Assembly (NCBI RefSeq): GCF_001522585.2
Contig: NZ_CP013374.1
Span: forward strand, 744,001 to 808,000
Length of the DNA stretch: 64,000 bases
Source of the DNA: Burkholderia sp. NRF60-BP8
Lineage (GTDB): Bacteria; Pseudomonadota; Gammaproteobacteria; Burkholderiales; Burkholderiaceae
Direction: 5' to 3'
Shown here: positions 28,851 through 37,967 of the stretch, piece after piece
Position numbering within the stretch: position 1 is the stretch's first letter
How the letters are laid out: each line of letters opens with the position of its first letter
Position numbers and translations under genes: made by a program
Notes under the pieces: model-generated
What the model saw: only the letters and a program-made list of their open reading frames with translations
What the model was told of the DNA's origin: nothing
Databases searched by the model: none

Positions 28851-28975
28851 ATTCGCCGATTTCCCCGAGCGTGGCGACGCGCTCTGCTGTCCGCCGTTGA
28901 GATTACCCGCAGCCTTCCTCCTCGTCCGATCGCAAGTCAGTTCGAGGCAGTGCCACGGAATTTTCGGCGAGGGAC

Positions 28976-29746
28976 TCACGCACAACCGCGCACGTACCGG
29001 TCGTACCCGACGATTCCCGGTTTGAGTACTCCGTGCTCGTCCCAGTCGTCCCAACCCGGAAACCGCAGCGGCCTGTCCGTTTGCCAGTTCGCGAGCCGGC
29101 GCGCGAGACCGTCGCGATGCGCGGCCAGTTCGGCCGCCAGCACCGCATCGTCCTGATACACGTAACCGCCGCGCGCGTCCTGCACGCCATGCGCGAGCAC
29201 CGGCGACAGCACGTCGTACCCCATGTAATGCAGCGAGTAATGAATCGGCCACAGCAGCAGGCCGATCTCGCCGCTGCGCCCGCCCGGGCCGAACGTCGCG
29301 GCCGGCGCACCGGTCGTGACCGAGCAGAGCGCACGCCGGCCGCGGAAGTGGCCGCGATCGTAGCGGCGGCTGCCCGTGTACAGGCCGCCGTTCACGAACA
29401 CGCGATCGAACCAGCCCTTCAGCATCGCGGGCGCCGCATGCCACCAGATCGGAAACTGGAACACCACGAGGTCCGCCTGCTCGAGGCGGGCGATTTCGCG
29501 GCGCACGTCGGCGGGCAACGTGGCATGTGCGCTGGCGTGGCGCTGTTCGACCAGCGCGGAGAACACGTCGGCATTCGCGCGGCACGGGTAGTGACGCGGC
29601 GCCTCGACCGGATCGAATCCGTCCGCGTAGAGATCCGACACGGCGACGTCGTGGCCGAGTGCGCGCATCGTCCGCACGGCGGTGTCGCGCAGGGCGGCGT
29701 TGAACGAGCGCGGTTCGGGATGGCAATGAACGATCAGCGTATGCAT
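28976..29746 (-). CDS. Flavodoxin-fold NAD(P)H:quinone oxidoreductase
   Basis: A 256-residue protein of the NQO1/MdaB-type flavodoxin-fold group that reduces quinones, usually with bound FAD or FMN. The first strand (TLIVHCHPEPRSFN) and the FQFPIWWHAAPAMLKGWFDRVF motif near residues 95-115 are typical. GAGGAG lies 8 bases before the ATG at 29746. It is divergent from a LysR gene 113 bases away, a common layout in which the regulator responds to electrophiles or quinones. The C-terminal third (WDDWDEHG, YDRYVRG) matches the longer members of the family. Confidence 0.88.
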   Translation of the reverse strand: MHTLIVHCHPEPRSFNAALRDTAVRTMRALGHDVAVSDLYADGFDPVEAPRHYPCRANADVFSALVEQRHASAHATLPADVRREIARLEQADLVVFQFPIWWHAAPAMLKGWFDRVFVNGGLYTGSRRYDRGHFRGRRALCSVTTGAPAATFGPGGRSGEIGLLLWPIHYSLHYMGYDVLSPVLAHGVQDARGGYVYQDDAVLAAELAAHRDGLARRLANWQTDRPLRFPGWDDWDEHGVLKPGIVGYDRYVRGCA

Positions 29747-29859
29747 CGGCGGCACTCCTCGTGACGTGTCGGTGAAGGCGGCTTGCGTCGGTATTTGCCT
29801 GATACGGTACGCGTTGCGAAAATGAACGGGAATGGGCCAGTTTCGCAAACGAGGTTTGC

Positions 29860-30747
29860 ATGAATGAACAGCGGCTGTCATGGGACGACCTGCAGCTCGT
29901 GCTGGCGGTGGCGCAAGCCGGCTCGCTCGCGGGCGCGGCGCGGCGGCTTGGCATCAGCCACGCGACGGTGTTTCGCCGCCTGGCGGCAATCGAAGCCGAA
30001 TGGCGCGTCAAGTTGTTCGAGCGGACCCGCGCCGGCTATGCGCCGACGCCCGCCGGCGAGGACGCCGCCGCTGCCGCCGAGCGAATCCAGGACGAGGTGC
30101 ACGGCGTCGAGCGGCGCGTGGCCGGCCGCGACGTGCGGCCATCGGGCACCGTGCGCGTGACGACGACCGACACGTTGCTGTCGGGCTTGCTGTCGCCGGT
30201 GTTCGCCGCGTTCCGGCACACCTGCCCCGAAATCACGGTGGAAGTGTCGGTATCGAATGCGGTCTTCGACCTGTCGAAGCGCGAGGCCGACGTCGCGATC
30301 CGTCCGTCGTCGTCGCCGCCTGAAACGCTGATCGGCCGCCGGGTCGGCACGATCGCGCAGGCCGTCTACGCAACGCGCGAGTGGCGCGATCGTGCCGACG
30401 ATCTCGCGTGGGTCGGCCCGGACCGGCGGATGGGTTACCGGCCGCTCGAGCGATGGATGCATGCGCACGGAGCCGATGCACGCTGCGGATATCGGGTCGA
30501 TACGCTGCTTGGCCTGTTCGCCGCGGCGCGTGCCGGTATCGGCGCGGCCGTGTTGCCGTGCTACCTGGCCGACGGCGAGCGCGATCTGGTGCGGCTGGGC
30601 GGCCGGATCGACGAACTGGCGACCGACCTGTGGCTGCTGACGCATCCGGACCTGCGCGACGCCGCGCGGATTCGCGCGTTCTCGTCGTTCGTCGCGACGT
30701 CGGTCGAGGCGTTGCACGCGCGTCTCGCGGGCGACGAGCATCGTTGA
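29860..30747 (+). CDS. LysR-type transcriptional regulator
   Basis: A 295-residue regulator. The winged helix-turn-helix is at residues about 8-65 (LAVAQAGSLAGAARRLGISHATVFRRLAAIE), and the periplasmic-binding-protein-like effector domain follows. It is divergent from the quinone-reductase gene, with a 113-base gap that should hold the shared promoters. It probably controls that gene and itself. The segment SPPETLIGRRVGT in the effector domain is usual for members that sense small redox or aromatic compounds, but no ligand can be assigned. Confidence 0.9.
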   Translation: MNEQRLSWDDLQLVLAVAQAGSLAGAARRLGISHATVFRRLAAIEAEWRVKLFERTRAGYAPTPAGEDAAAAAERIQDEVHGVERRVAGRDVRPSGTVRVTTTDTLLSGLLSPVFAAFRHTCPEITVEVSVSNAVFDLSKREADVAIRPSSSPPETLIGRRVGTIAQAVYATREWRDRADDLAWVGPDRRMGYRPLERWMHAHGADARCGYRVDTLLGLFAAARAGIGAAVLPCYLADGERDLVRLGGRIDELATDLWLLTHPDLRDAARIRAFSSFVATSVEALHARLAGDEHR

Positions 30748-30799
30748 CGAACCCACGGTCCGGACGCGCGGGCATCCGTCGATCGGCGCTTGGCGCAAG

Positions 30800-32245
30800 T
30801 CACGAGCGGGATTCGACGGCCAGCAGGGCGAGCAGTCCGTCGAGATCGGTGCGGGCATCGAGCGCCCACAGGGCGTCGAGCGCGTGTCGTGCACGCTTGT
30901 CCGACAGACGCCCCGCGACGTTGTGCCGGAACTTGCGTTCAGTATCGGGGCGCGACGTCGGCTGACCGGGGAAGCCGGGCAACGTGTCGACTTGCCGTTC
31001 GAGCTTTCGACCGTCGTCGAGCGTCACCGTCAGCCGATTCGGAATCGCGTTCGGCTGCATCGCGGTGAGGCGCGCATCCTCGGAGACTGTTGTGACGGCC
31101 ATCAGCGCGCGACCGGCCGGATCGTGCAACGCGGCCGGCGCGTAGCTGTCGCGCGTGATGTCACGGTCGAGCAGCGCGCGAGCGACGATATAGGGCAGGC
31201 TGTGGTCGGCCGTCTCGCGCGTCTCGGGCCGCCACTTTTCGGGATCGCGGCCGGCCGTCACGTAGCCCATGTGCGTCGTGTCGATATGGATCGCGCGGAT
31301 GCGCGCGGGGTCGCCGATGCGCGTCGCGAGGTCGATCGCGGCAGCGATCGCGGTCAGCGTGTAGCCCTGGGCCGGATAGGGTTTGATTGCGCACGCATCG
31401 ATCCGGAACGCGCGTTGCGGGCCGCCGAACGATGCGACGTCGAGTGCGAACGGGCCCGACACCTGCTGAAACAGCCCGGCCCGGCCTTCGAAGATCGGCG
31501 CCGGCCCGGTTACGCCTTCGCGAGCGAGCTGCGCGGAGAACACGCCGTCGCGCGACGCGGACGCGTCCGCGAGGCCTTTCCAGTCGGACAGTTGCTGCAC
31601 GCGTGTCTGGTTCATCGCGAGATGGCCGCTGAGCGACAGATTGACCGCGTGTTCCATCCGGCTGCGATCGAGCCGCATCAGCTTGCCTGCCGCCAGCGCG
31701 ACGGCGGGCAGGCTGTAGACGGGATGATCCCAGCCGCGGCTCGTGATGTTCGCGGCGTCCAGCAGCCGGCAGTCGACTTCGTACGCGAGGACGATCGCGA
31801 GCAACAGGTCGCGGCCGCTCGCGCGTTCGGCTTCGGCGACGGCCAGGCACGGCGCGACGTTGTCGCTCGGATGGCCCGGTTCGGCGCCCACGTACAGATC
31901 GTTGAGATCCTCGTAGCGGATGGCCGCGCCATTGGCGAACGCGGCCAGCTCGGGCGTGGAGCGACGCCGCGTGCCGACGAGCGTCGCCGGCCCCGCGGCC
32001 GTCGTCGCAATGCGCCGGCACATCGCGACGGGCGGCGCATCATGGGCGGCCAGTGCGCAGCCGAGCGCGTCGATGACGTGCGCCTTCGCGGTTTCGATCG
32101 TCGTCGCGTCGAGTGCCTCCCAGTTCAGCGCGGCGGCATAGTCGGCCAGTCGGTGCGCCAGGGTGGGCGTGGCCGGCGCAACCTGGGCGACGGCGGGGCG
32201 GGCGGCGGCCGCGCCCAGCGCGGCGAGAAACGTTCTGCGATTCAT
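30800..32245 (-). CDS. MmgE/PrpD-family protein with Tat-type signal
   Basis: A 481-residue member of the family that includes 2-methylcitrate dehydratase and cis-aconitate decarboxylase. The family core is clear from about residue 45 (ETAKAHVIDALGCALAA, EPGHPSDNVAP, YPAQGYTLTAIAAAI). The N-terminus is MNRRTFLAALGAAAARPAVAQ, a twin-arginine signal with a likely cleavage after Ala20; ordinary PrpD and MmgE proteins are cytoplasmic. It is the last gene of a five-gene operon with a CoA-transferase, a lyase, an amidohydrolase and a transporter, 16 bases after atoE. The reaction is unknown; dehydration or decarboxylation of a tricarboxylate-like acid in the periplasm is possible. Confidence 0.88.
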   Translation of the reverse strand: MNRRTFLAALGAAAARPAVAQVAPATPTLAHRLADYAAALNWEALDATTIETAKAHVIDALGCALAAHDAPPVAMCRRIATTAAGPATLVGTRRRSTPELAAFANGAAIRYEDLNDLYVGAEPGHPSDNVAPCLAVAEAERASGRDLLLAIVLAYEVDCRLLDAANITSRGWDHPVYSLPAVALAAGKLMRLDRSRMEHAVNLSLSGHLAMNQTRVQQLSDWKGLADASASRDGVFSAQLAREGVTGPAPIFEGRAGLFQQVSGPFALDVASFGGPQRAFRIDACAIKPYPAQGYTLTAIAAAIDLATRIGDPARIRAIHIDTTHMGYVTAGRDPEKWRPETRETADHSLPYIVARALLDRDITRDSYAPAALHDPAGRALMAVTTVSEDARLTAMQPNAIPNRLTVTLDDGRKLERQVDTLPGFPGQPTSRPDTERKFRHNVAGRLSDKRARHALDALWALDARTDLDGLLALLAVESRS

Positions 32246-32261
32246 CGTGCCTCCGCGCGCA

Positions 32262-33638
32262 TCAGACGAGCCACAGCAGCGCGCAGCCGTAGACGATCGC
32301 GCCGAGCAAGAACGTCAGCGCGGTGTAGCCGAGCACCCGCTGCACGCCGATGCCGGCCATCGCGACTACCGGTGCGACCCAGAACGGCTGCATCATGTTC
32401 GACACCTGTTCGCCCATTGCGACAGCCATGGTCGTCGCGGGCAGCGACGCGTGCAGCGCGACGGCGGCCGGCACCACGAAGGGGCCTTGTACGGCCCAGT
32501 GTCCGCCGCCGCTCGGGATCAGGAACGTGATCGCGAGCGAGCAGACGTAGCTCCAGAACGGCAGCGTGTCGGCGGTCGCGATCGCGATGAAGCCATGCGC
32601 GATGACGCCCGGCAGGCCGGTCGCGTCCATCAGCCCCATGATGCCGCCGTACAACGGATATTGAACAAGCAGCGAACCCGTCTGCGCGGTTGCCTGCTTG
32701 ATCGCGTGCGCATAGGCGAGCGGGTGGCCGTGGAGCAGCACGCCCGCCGTGAGCATCGCGAGAATCACGACATTGACGCCGGCGAGCGGAATGCGGCCCG
32801 CGTAGGTCAGCGCCAGCACCGACAGGCCCAACAGCCCGGCCAGGACGCTGAGCACGCACGAGCGTTCGAGCCACTGCGCCGGCGAGCGGCGGCCGGCGTC
32901 GCCGGCCGCGGCGGAAGCGGGCGCAGCCGGGGTGGGCTGCAGGTCGAGCGGCAGTGCTTCGGTGCGGGCAGGACCGGGCATGAGCCAGACGAGCAGCGCC
33001 GGCGTCAGCACGAGCATGGCGAGCGTCGGAGCCAGGTTGAAGCGGGTCAGCACGGTTTCGCTGAACGGCAGCACATGGCCGGTCAGCTTCTCGACGACGT
33101 TCATCGCGCTGCCGCGCGTCGATTGCGCGAGTGCGATCGAGCTCGACAGTCCGCTCGCCCACACGACCCACCCCGAGAAGCCGCACGCGACGATCCACGC
33201 GAAATCGACGCGCAGCCGCTTCGCGACTTCGCGCGCCAGCAGCGCGCTGATCACGAGGCCGAATGCCCAGTTGACGAACGACGTGACGGCCACCGACAGG
33301 AAGACCAGCGTCGCTGCCTGGGCCGGCGTGCGCGCAAGCGACACGATCGCGCGGAAGCCGCGCTGCACGAGCGGCGCATGGGCCAGCGCGTGCCCGGTCG
33401 CGAACACGAGCGCCATCTGTGCCGTGAACGTGAGGATGTCGAAGAATCCCTTGGTCCAGCCGCCGATCATGGCGGCCGGCGTCGCGCGCGGCGCGATCGC
33501 GACGGCCAGCACGGCGACGAACGCCGTGATCAGCAGCGCAAGGACGAACGGATCGGGAATCGTGCGCTCGAACACGCGAATCGTCGCGTCGGTCAGGCGG
33601 ATGCGGGCCGCACGAGGCGGGGAATCGGCGAGGCGCAT
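32262..33638 (-). CDS. AtoE-type short-chain fatty acid / organic acid transporter
   Basis: A 458-residue inner-membrane protein with about 12 hydrophobic helices, resembling the AtoE family of short-chain fatty acid carriers (ERTIPDPFVLALLIT, SFVNWAFGLVISALL, IPSGGGHWAVQGPF motifs). The start at 33638 has AGGAG 6 bases upstream; an overlapping ATG four bases earlier is in another frame. It lies between the Tat-type amidohydrolase gene and the Tat-type PrpD-like gene, so its substrate is probably the acid made or consumed by those enzymes. Confidence 0.88.
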   Translation of the reverse strand: MRLADSPPRAARIRLTDATIRVFERTIPDPFVLALLITAFVAVLAVAIAPRATPAAMIGGWTKGFFDILTFTAQMALVFATGHALAHAPLVQRGFRAIVSLARTPAQAATLVFLSVAVTSFVNWAFGLVISALLAREVAKRLRVDFAWIVACGFSGWVVWASGLSSSIALAQSTRGSAMNVVEKLTGHVLPFSETVLTRFNLAPTLAMLVLTPALLVWLMPGPARTEALPLDLQPTPAAPASAAAGDAGRRSPAQWLERSCVLSVLAGLLGLSVLALTYAGRIPLAGVNVVILAMLTAGVLLHGHPLAYAHAIKQATAQTGSLLVQYPLYGGIMGLMDATGLPGVIAHGFIAIATADTLPFWSYVCSLAITFLIPSGGGHWAVQGPFVVPAAVALHASLPATTMAVAMGEQVSNMMQPFWVAPVVAMAGIGVQRVLGYTALTFLLGAIVYGCALLWLV

Positions 33639-33709
33639 GCATGTCTCCTGTTGATGTTTGTCATGTCGGCGATGCGTGTCGACGCTTCGTCGCTGCGGCG
33701 GTGTGGCGC

Positions 33710-34633
33710 TCAGCTGGGGAAGTCGTACAGCTGGGCCGGGTTGCGGACGAGGATCCGCTCGCGCAGATGGTCATCGGGCACCCAGTCCGCGAGTTGATCG
33801 AACAGCCGCGCGTCGTCCGGTGGGACGGTTTCCGTCGCATGCGGCCAGTCGCTGCCCCATACCAGTCGCTCGGGCGCCGCGGCGACCCATGCGCGGGCGA
33901 GCGCGTCGACGTCGGCGAACCGTCCGGACACGCCGACGCGCGAATCGAGGTACGGCCCGGAAAGCTTGACCCAGGCCCGGCCCTGGTCGACGAGGCGGCG
34001 CACGATCGCGAACGCCGGGTGCGACGTGCCGACCGGCTGCGGCAGGCGCGCCATATGGTCGAACACGATGGTCGACGGCAGGCGCATGAGCAGCGTCTCG
34101 TGTGCGGCGATCTGGTCGGCCGTCCAATGGAGCTGCACGTGCCAGCCGAGCGCATGCACGCGCGCGGACAACGCCTCGACCATGTCGAAACGCGTGGGTG
34201 CATGCTCGGGGCGATAGAGCGTGAACCGGATGCCGCGGATGCCGCCGTCGTGGAGCGCGCGCAATTCGGCGTCCGTCACGTCCGTGCGTACCACGCCGAC
34301 GCCACGTGTGCGGTCCGCGCCGAGCTGCCGTATCGCATCGAGCGTCACGCTGTTGTCGGCTGCGTACGCACGCGGCGTGACGACGACGGCGCGCGTGGTA
34401 CCGAGCCTGGCCTGGATCGCGCGCTGGTAGTCGGTCGCCGTCGCATGCGTGTAGACCTCGGCACCGGGTTCGGACGGAAAGCGGCGGTCGAAGACGTGGA
34501 GGTGCGCGTCGCACGCGAGCGGCGGCGCAGCGTGCGCCGGCCTTGTCGTCGTTTCGGCCGCCGCGGGGCCGGGTGCACGCGCGTGCGATGGGCTCGCGGC
34601 GGCGAGCAGGGCGAGGAACGTACGTCTTCTCAT
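33710..34633 (-). CDS. Amidohydrolase (COG3618, lactonase-like) with Tat-type signal
   Basis: A 307-residue TIM-barrel hydrolase. The metal-binding DAHLHVFDR is at about residue 42, and TIVFDHMARLPQP and WGSDWPHAT near the end complete the active site. The YQRAIQARLGTTRAVVV and ADNSVTLDAI stretches resemble the group that holds 2-pyrone-4,6-dicarboxylate hydrolase and D-galactarolactone isomerase, which act on lactones of di- or tricarboxylic acids. MRRRTFLALLAAASPSHARA is a Tat-type signal. GGAG precedes the ATG. It is the third gene of the operon. Lactone opening outside the cytoplasm is my inference. Confidence 0.85.
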   Translation of the reverse strand: MRRRTFLALLAAASPSHARAPGPAAAETTTRPAHAAPPLACDAHLHVFDRRFPSEPGAEVYTHATATDYQRAIQARLGTTRAVVVTPRAYAADNSVTLDAIRQLGADRTRGVGVVRTDVTDAELRALHDGGIRGIRFTLYRPEHAPTRFDMVEALSARVHALGWHVQLHWTADQIAAHETLLMRLPSTIVFDHMARLPQPVGTSHPAFAIVRRLVDQGRAWVKLSGPYLDSRVGVSGRFADVDALARAWVAAAPERLVWGSDWPHATETVPPDDARLFDQLADWVPDDHLRERILVRNPAQLYDFPS

Positions 34634-34689
34634 GGCGTCTCCGGGTGAGTCTTGTCGTTCTGCCGGCGTTCTGCCGGCAGGATGCCGCT

Positions 34690-35922
34690 TCAGCGAATGG
34701 CGCCGCGACGCCGCAGCTCGGCGCGCCGTTCGTCATCGTAGCCGTGCTCGGCGAGCACGTCGTCCGAGTGCTCGCCGAGCGCCGGGGCGCCGAACGGATC
34801 GGGGCCCGGCGTGCGCTCGAACGCGATCGGTCGGCAGAAGCCGCGATAGCGGCCGGCTGCAGGATGGTCGAAATCGGCGACGAGCCGTTCCGCGTCGACT
34901 TGCGGATCGTCGAACATGTCTTCGATCTCGCGTACCGCGGCGCATGGCACGTCGTCGCCGAACACGATTTCCCATTCGCTGGCGGTGCGGGCCAGCAGTG
35001 CGGTGCGCAGCAGCGGGACGAGCGCGTCGTGCGCGTCGGCGCGCTTGCGCACCGTGTCGTAGCGCGGATCGTCGGCGAGCGCGGGCAGGCCGACCTTCAC
35101 GCACAACGCGCGCCAGAAATGCGGCGTGTTCGCGGACAGGTAGAGATAACCGTCGCGGGTCGGATGCAGGCCCGTGACGCCACCCGACCGCATGTCGCGT
35201 CCGACGTCGCGCGTCTCGCCCTCGGCCCAGACCATTCGCGCCGACTGCATCGCGAGTGCGGCGCGCAGCAGCGAGATGCCCACATACTGCCCGGCGCCGC
35301 TGCGGGTCCGTTCGTACAGCGCGGACGCGACGCCTGCGGCGACGAGCGATGCCGCGTAATAGTCGACGACCGAGCCGTACACGATCGACGGCGGCGCGCC
35401 GGGTTCGCCTTGCAGCGCGCACATGCCGGTCATCGCCTGCAGCACCTGGTCGTAGCCGGCCTTGTCCCGCAGCGGGCCCGATTCGCCGTAGCCGCTGACG
35501 GCGCAGTAGACGAGGCGCGGATTGCGTTCGCGAAGCTGCGCGTAGTCGATGCCGAGCCGCGCGGGGACGGCCGGCCGGAAATTGTGGACCAGCACGTCGG
35601 CGTCGCGGACGAGTTCGAGCAGCACCTCGCGACCGGCCGGCTGCTTGAGATCGAGCACGATCCCGCGCTTGCCGCGATTGACGCCGAGGAATGCGCGGCT
35701 CTGCGCGTCCAGCGTCGACGGATAGTTGCGCAGGTTGTCGCCGGCGGGCGGCTCGATCTTGATCACGTCGGCGCCCTGATCGGCCAGCAACGTGCATCCG
35801 TACGGGCCGGCGATGTACGCGCTCAGGTCGAGTACGCGGATGCCGGCGAGCGGGCCGGCGCCGGCGTGGCCGCAACGGGGCGTTTCCGGTGGGGCGGGCG
35901 CGTCGATGAAAGGTCGGGTCAT
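34690..35922 (-). CDS. CaiB/BaiF-family (class III) CoA-transferase
   Basis: A 410-residue CoA-transferase that would activate an organic acid to its CoA thioester. The class III signature is present: GIRVLDLSAYIAGPY at the start of the core, and the catalytic aspartate D158 in KAGYDQVLQAMTG. Its ATG overlaps the stop of the lyase gene (ATGA, 35919-35922), so the two are translationally coupled. Pairing with a CitE-like lyase suggests the thioester is cleaved directly, as in succinyl-CoA:acid transferase plus citramalyl-CoA or malyl-CoA lyase pathways. Confidence 0.92.
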   Translation of the reverse strand: MTRPFIDAPAPPETPRCGHAGAGPLAGIRVLDLSAYIAGPYGCTLLADQGADVIKIEPPAGDNLRNYPSTLDAQSRAFLGVNRGKRGIVLDLKQPAGREVLLELVRDADVLVHNFRPAVPARLGIDYAQLRERNPRLVYCAVSGYGESGPLRDKAGYDQVLQAMTGMCALQGEPGAPPSIVYGSVVDYYAASLVAAGVASALYERTRSGAGQYVGISLLRAALAMQSARMVWAEGETRDVGRDMRSGGVTGLHPTRDGYLYLSANTPHFWRALCVKVGLPALADDPRYDTVRKRADAHDALVPLLRTALLARTASEWEIVFGDDVPCAAVREIEDMFDDPQVDAERLVADFDHPAAGRYRGFCRPIAFERTPGPDPFGAPALGEHSDDVLAEHGYDDERRAELRRRGAIR

Positions 35923-36818
35923 GGTGCGATGCGAGCAGGTTGCGGCGCGGTGTCGGGCGGGGGGATCAGGCCGAATGCAATCGCCTCGTCGACGATCGCG
36001 CGTGCGCGGGCGACGAAGGGCGCGTCGATCATCCGGCCGTCGACCACGTACGCGCCGCGGCCGTCGATGGCGGCCTGCCGCTGCGCGTCGAGCACCCGCA
36101 ATGCCGCATGGATTTCGTCGAGCGTCGGCCGGAACACGTCGTTGGCGATACCGACCTGCGTCGGATGGATGCAGCTCTTGCCCGCGAAGCCGAGGCGCCG
36201 CGCCAGCCTCGCCTCGCTGCGAAAGCCGTCGATGTCCGCGATGTCGGCGAACGCGGCGTCGTAGGCGGCGATGCCCGCCTCGCCTGCGGCGGCGCGTACG
36301 GCGAGCATCACGGGCACGATCGCCGCGGTTTCGCGGCGATCGATGCCGAGCGGTTCGAACAGGTCGCCGAGGCCGAGCTGCAAGCCGATCACGCGCGGAT
36401 GGGCCGTCGCGAGTTCGGATGCGAGCCGCAGCGCACGCGGCGTTTCGATGTTGACGAGGAGCCCGATTGGCGTCGCGACGCCGTTGCGGCGCTCGGCCCG
36501 TTCGAGGGCGGCCGCCGCTGCGCGCACGTCGTCCGCGTCGCGGGGTTTGGGCAGGTTGACGATCGCGACGCCCGAGCGCGCGACCGCGTCGAGATCGGTG
36601 TCGAAGCCGCGCGTGCCGAGCGCGTTCACGCGCACCACGATGGTTTTCGTCGCCGGCAGCGGCTGGTCGAGCCGCGCGCGCAGCGCGGCTCGCGCGGCAT
36701 CCTTGCGGTCGTCGGCGACCGCGTCCTCGAGATCGAACGACACGGCGTCGGCGGCACCGTTCAGGGCCTTGTCGAACAGGTCGGGACGGGAGCAGGGAAC
36801 AAACAGTTTGCTTTTCAT
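35919..36818 (-). CDS. HpcH/HpaI/CitE-family aldolase/lyase
   Basis: A 299-residue TIM-barrel lyase of the citrate-lyase-beta/malyl-CoA lyase type. Family signatures are SFDLEDAVADDRKDAAR near residue 27, a metal-binding Glu in LVNIETPRAL, the QLGLGDLFEPLG loop and GFAGKSCIHPTQV. It would cleave a 3-hydroxyacyl-CoA such as malyl-CoA or citramalyl-CoA to acetyl-CoA (or propionyl-CoA) plus an oxo acid. It is the first gene of the operon and overlaps the CoA-transferase gene by four bases. A LysR gene diverges from it 75 bases away. Confidence 0.92.
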   Translation of the reverse strand: MKSKLFVPCSRPDLFDKALNGAADAVSFDLEDAVADDRKDAARAALRARLDQPLPATKTIVVRVNALGTRGFDTDLDAVARSGVAIVNLPKPRDADDVRAAAAALERAERRNGVATPIGLLVNIETPRALRLASELATAHPRVIGLQLGLGDLFEPLGIDRRETAAIVPVMLAVRAAAGEAGIAAYDAAFADIADIDGFRSEARLARRLGFAGKSCIHPTQVGIANDVFRPTLDEIHAALRVLDAQRQAAIDGRGAYVVDGRMIDAPFVARARAIVDEAIAFGLIPPPDTAPQPARIAP

Positions 36819-36875
36819 GCGGCCAGTATAGAAACCCCGCTACACTCGATGAATACAGGTTTGATTCCTTCAAAC

Positions 36876-36890
36876 GATAGAAAATCTATC
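36876..36890. promoter_or_regulatory. Palindromic site in the lyase/LysR intergenic region
   Basis: GATAG-AAAAT-CTATC, a perfect inverted repeat with 5-base spacer, lies between the divergent lyase and LysR genes, a few bases before the LysR start at 36894. It has the look of a LysR-type regulatory box and would let the regulator control itself and the operon. Confidence 0.5.
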
Positions 36891-36893
36891 TTT

Positions 36894-37772
36894 ATGGATA
36901 TCGTGTTCCTCAAGAGCTTCGTGCTCGTCGCCGATACGGGCTCGATGGCGCAGGCCGCTCGCCGCCTCGATCTCACGCCCGCCGCGGTTGCCTTGCAGAT
37001 GCGGGTGCTGGAGCGGGAGCTGGGCGTGGCACTGCTCGCCCGCGCCGGGCGATCGGTGCGGCCGACCGAGGCCGGCTACCGCGTGCTCGAGCGTGCGCGC
37101 GGGCTGGTCCGCGAGTTCGACGGCCTGAAATCGGTCGCGGCCGACGATGCGCAGCTGTCCGGGGAATTGCGTCTCGGCGCGATCAACACCGCGTTGCACA
37201 GTATCCTGCCCGACGTGCTGGCACAGTTCGCGACCCAGCATCCGCGGCTGAGGGTGCTGATCCAGTCCGGTACGTCGGCGGAGCTTTACGAGTCGGTGCG
37301 GCGAGGGGATCACGATGCGGCGGTCTGTCTGCATCCGAGTTTCGCGCTGCCGAAAAGCATGGTCTGGGAACTGTTGCGCATCGAGCCGCTCGTCGTGCTG
37401 GCGCCGCAGGCGCTCGCCGCGCGCGACGCGCACGACCTGCTGCGCCAGGAGCCGCTCATTCGCTACGACCGGAGTCTCGGCGGCGGCAAGCAGGCCGACC
37501 GTTATCTGCGCGATCACGGGATCGATCCGCACGAACGCTTCGAGATCAATTCGCTGCTGGCGATCGCGATGATGGTCGAGCGCGGGCTGGGCGTGTCGCT
37601 GGTGCCGGACATTGCGTCGCCGCTCGCGGAGCGGTTGAGGATCGTGCGGCTCGCGTTGCCGAAGCCGACCGAACCGCGGCGCTTCGGCATACTCTGGCGC
37701 CGGGGCTCGGCGCGCGAGGGTGCGATCCGCGAATGGCTCGCGATCAGCCGCCGGATGGTGCAGCGTCGTTGA
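36894..37772 (+). CDS. LysR-type transcriptional regulator of the catabolic operon
   Basis: A 292-residue LysR protein. The helix-turn-helix is at residues about 5-60 (LKSFVLVADTGSMAQAARRLDLTPAAVALQMRVLERELG) and the effector domain follows (GELRLGAINTALHSILPDV). I use the ATG at 36894, which gives a normal N-terminus; an ATG at 36849 would add 15 residues and would put the palindrome inside the gene. It is divergent from the five-gene lyase operon and is the obvious candidate to sense its substrate. Confidence 0.9.
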   Translation: MDIVFLKSFVLVADTGSMAQAARRLDLTPAAVALQMRVLERELGVALLARAGRSVRPTEAGYRVLERARGLVREFDGLKSVAADDAQLSGELRLGAINTALHSILPDVLAQFATQHPRLRVLIQSGTSAELYESVRRGDHDAAVCLHPSFALPKSMVWELLRIEPLVVLAPQALAARDAHDLLRQEPLIRYDRSLGGGKQADRYLRDHGIDPHERFEINSLLAIAMMVERGLGVSLVPDIASPLAERLRIVRLALPKPTEPRRFGILWRRGSAREGAIREWLAISRRMVQRR

Positions 37773-37967
37773 TCTGTCGGCGGCCATGCGGATGGCGACG
37801 GAGCGGCGGACGAAGCCGGCGGCGCTGGCCGACGCCCGGTTTCTACCGTCGGCCGACTCGAGCCGTGCGCTGCGCTCACGGGCACGAACATGACGCGAAG
37901 GCGGTCCGACCAAATTGGATCGGCGCCTGATCGCAGCCCCGCAAACACTCGGCAACGACACCTGCCG

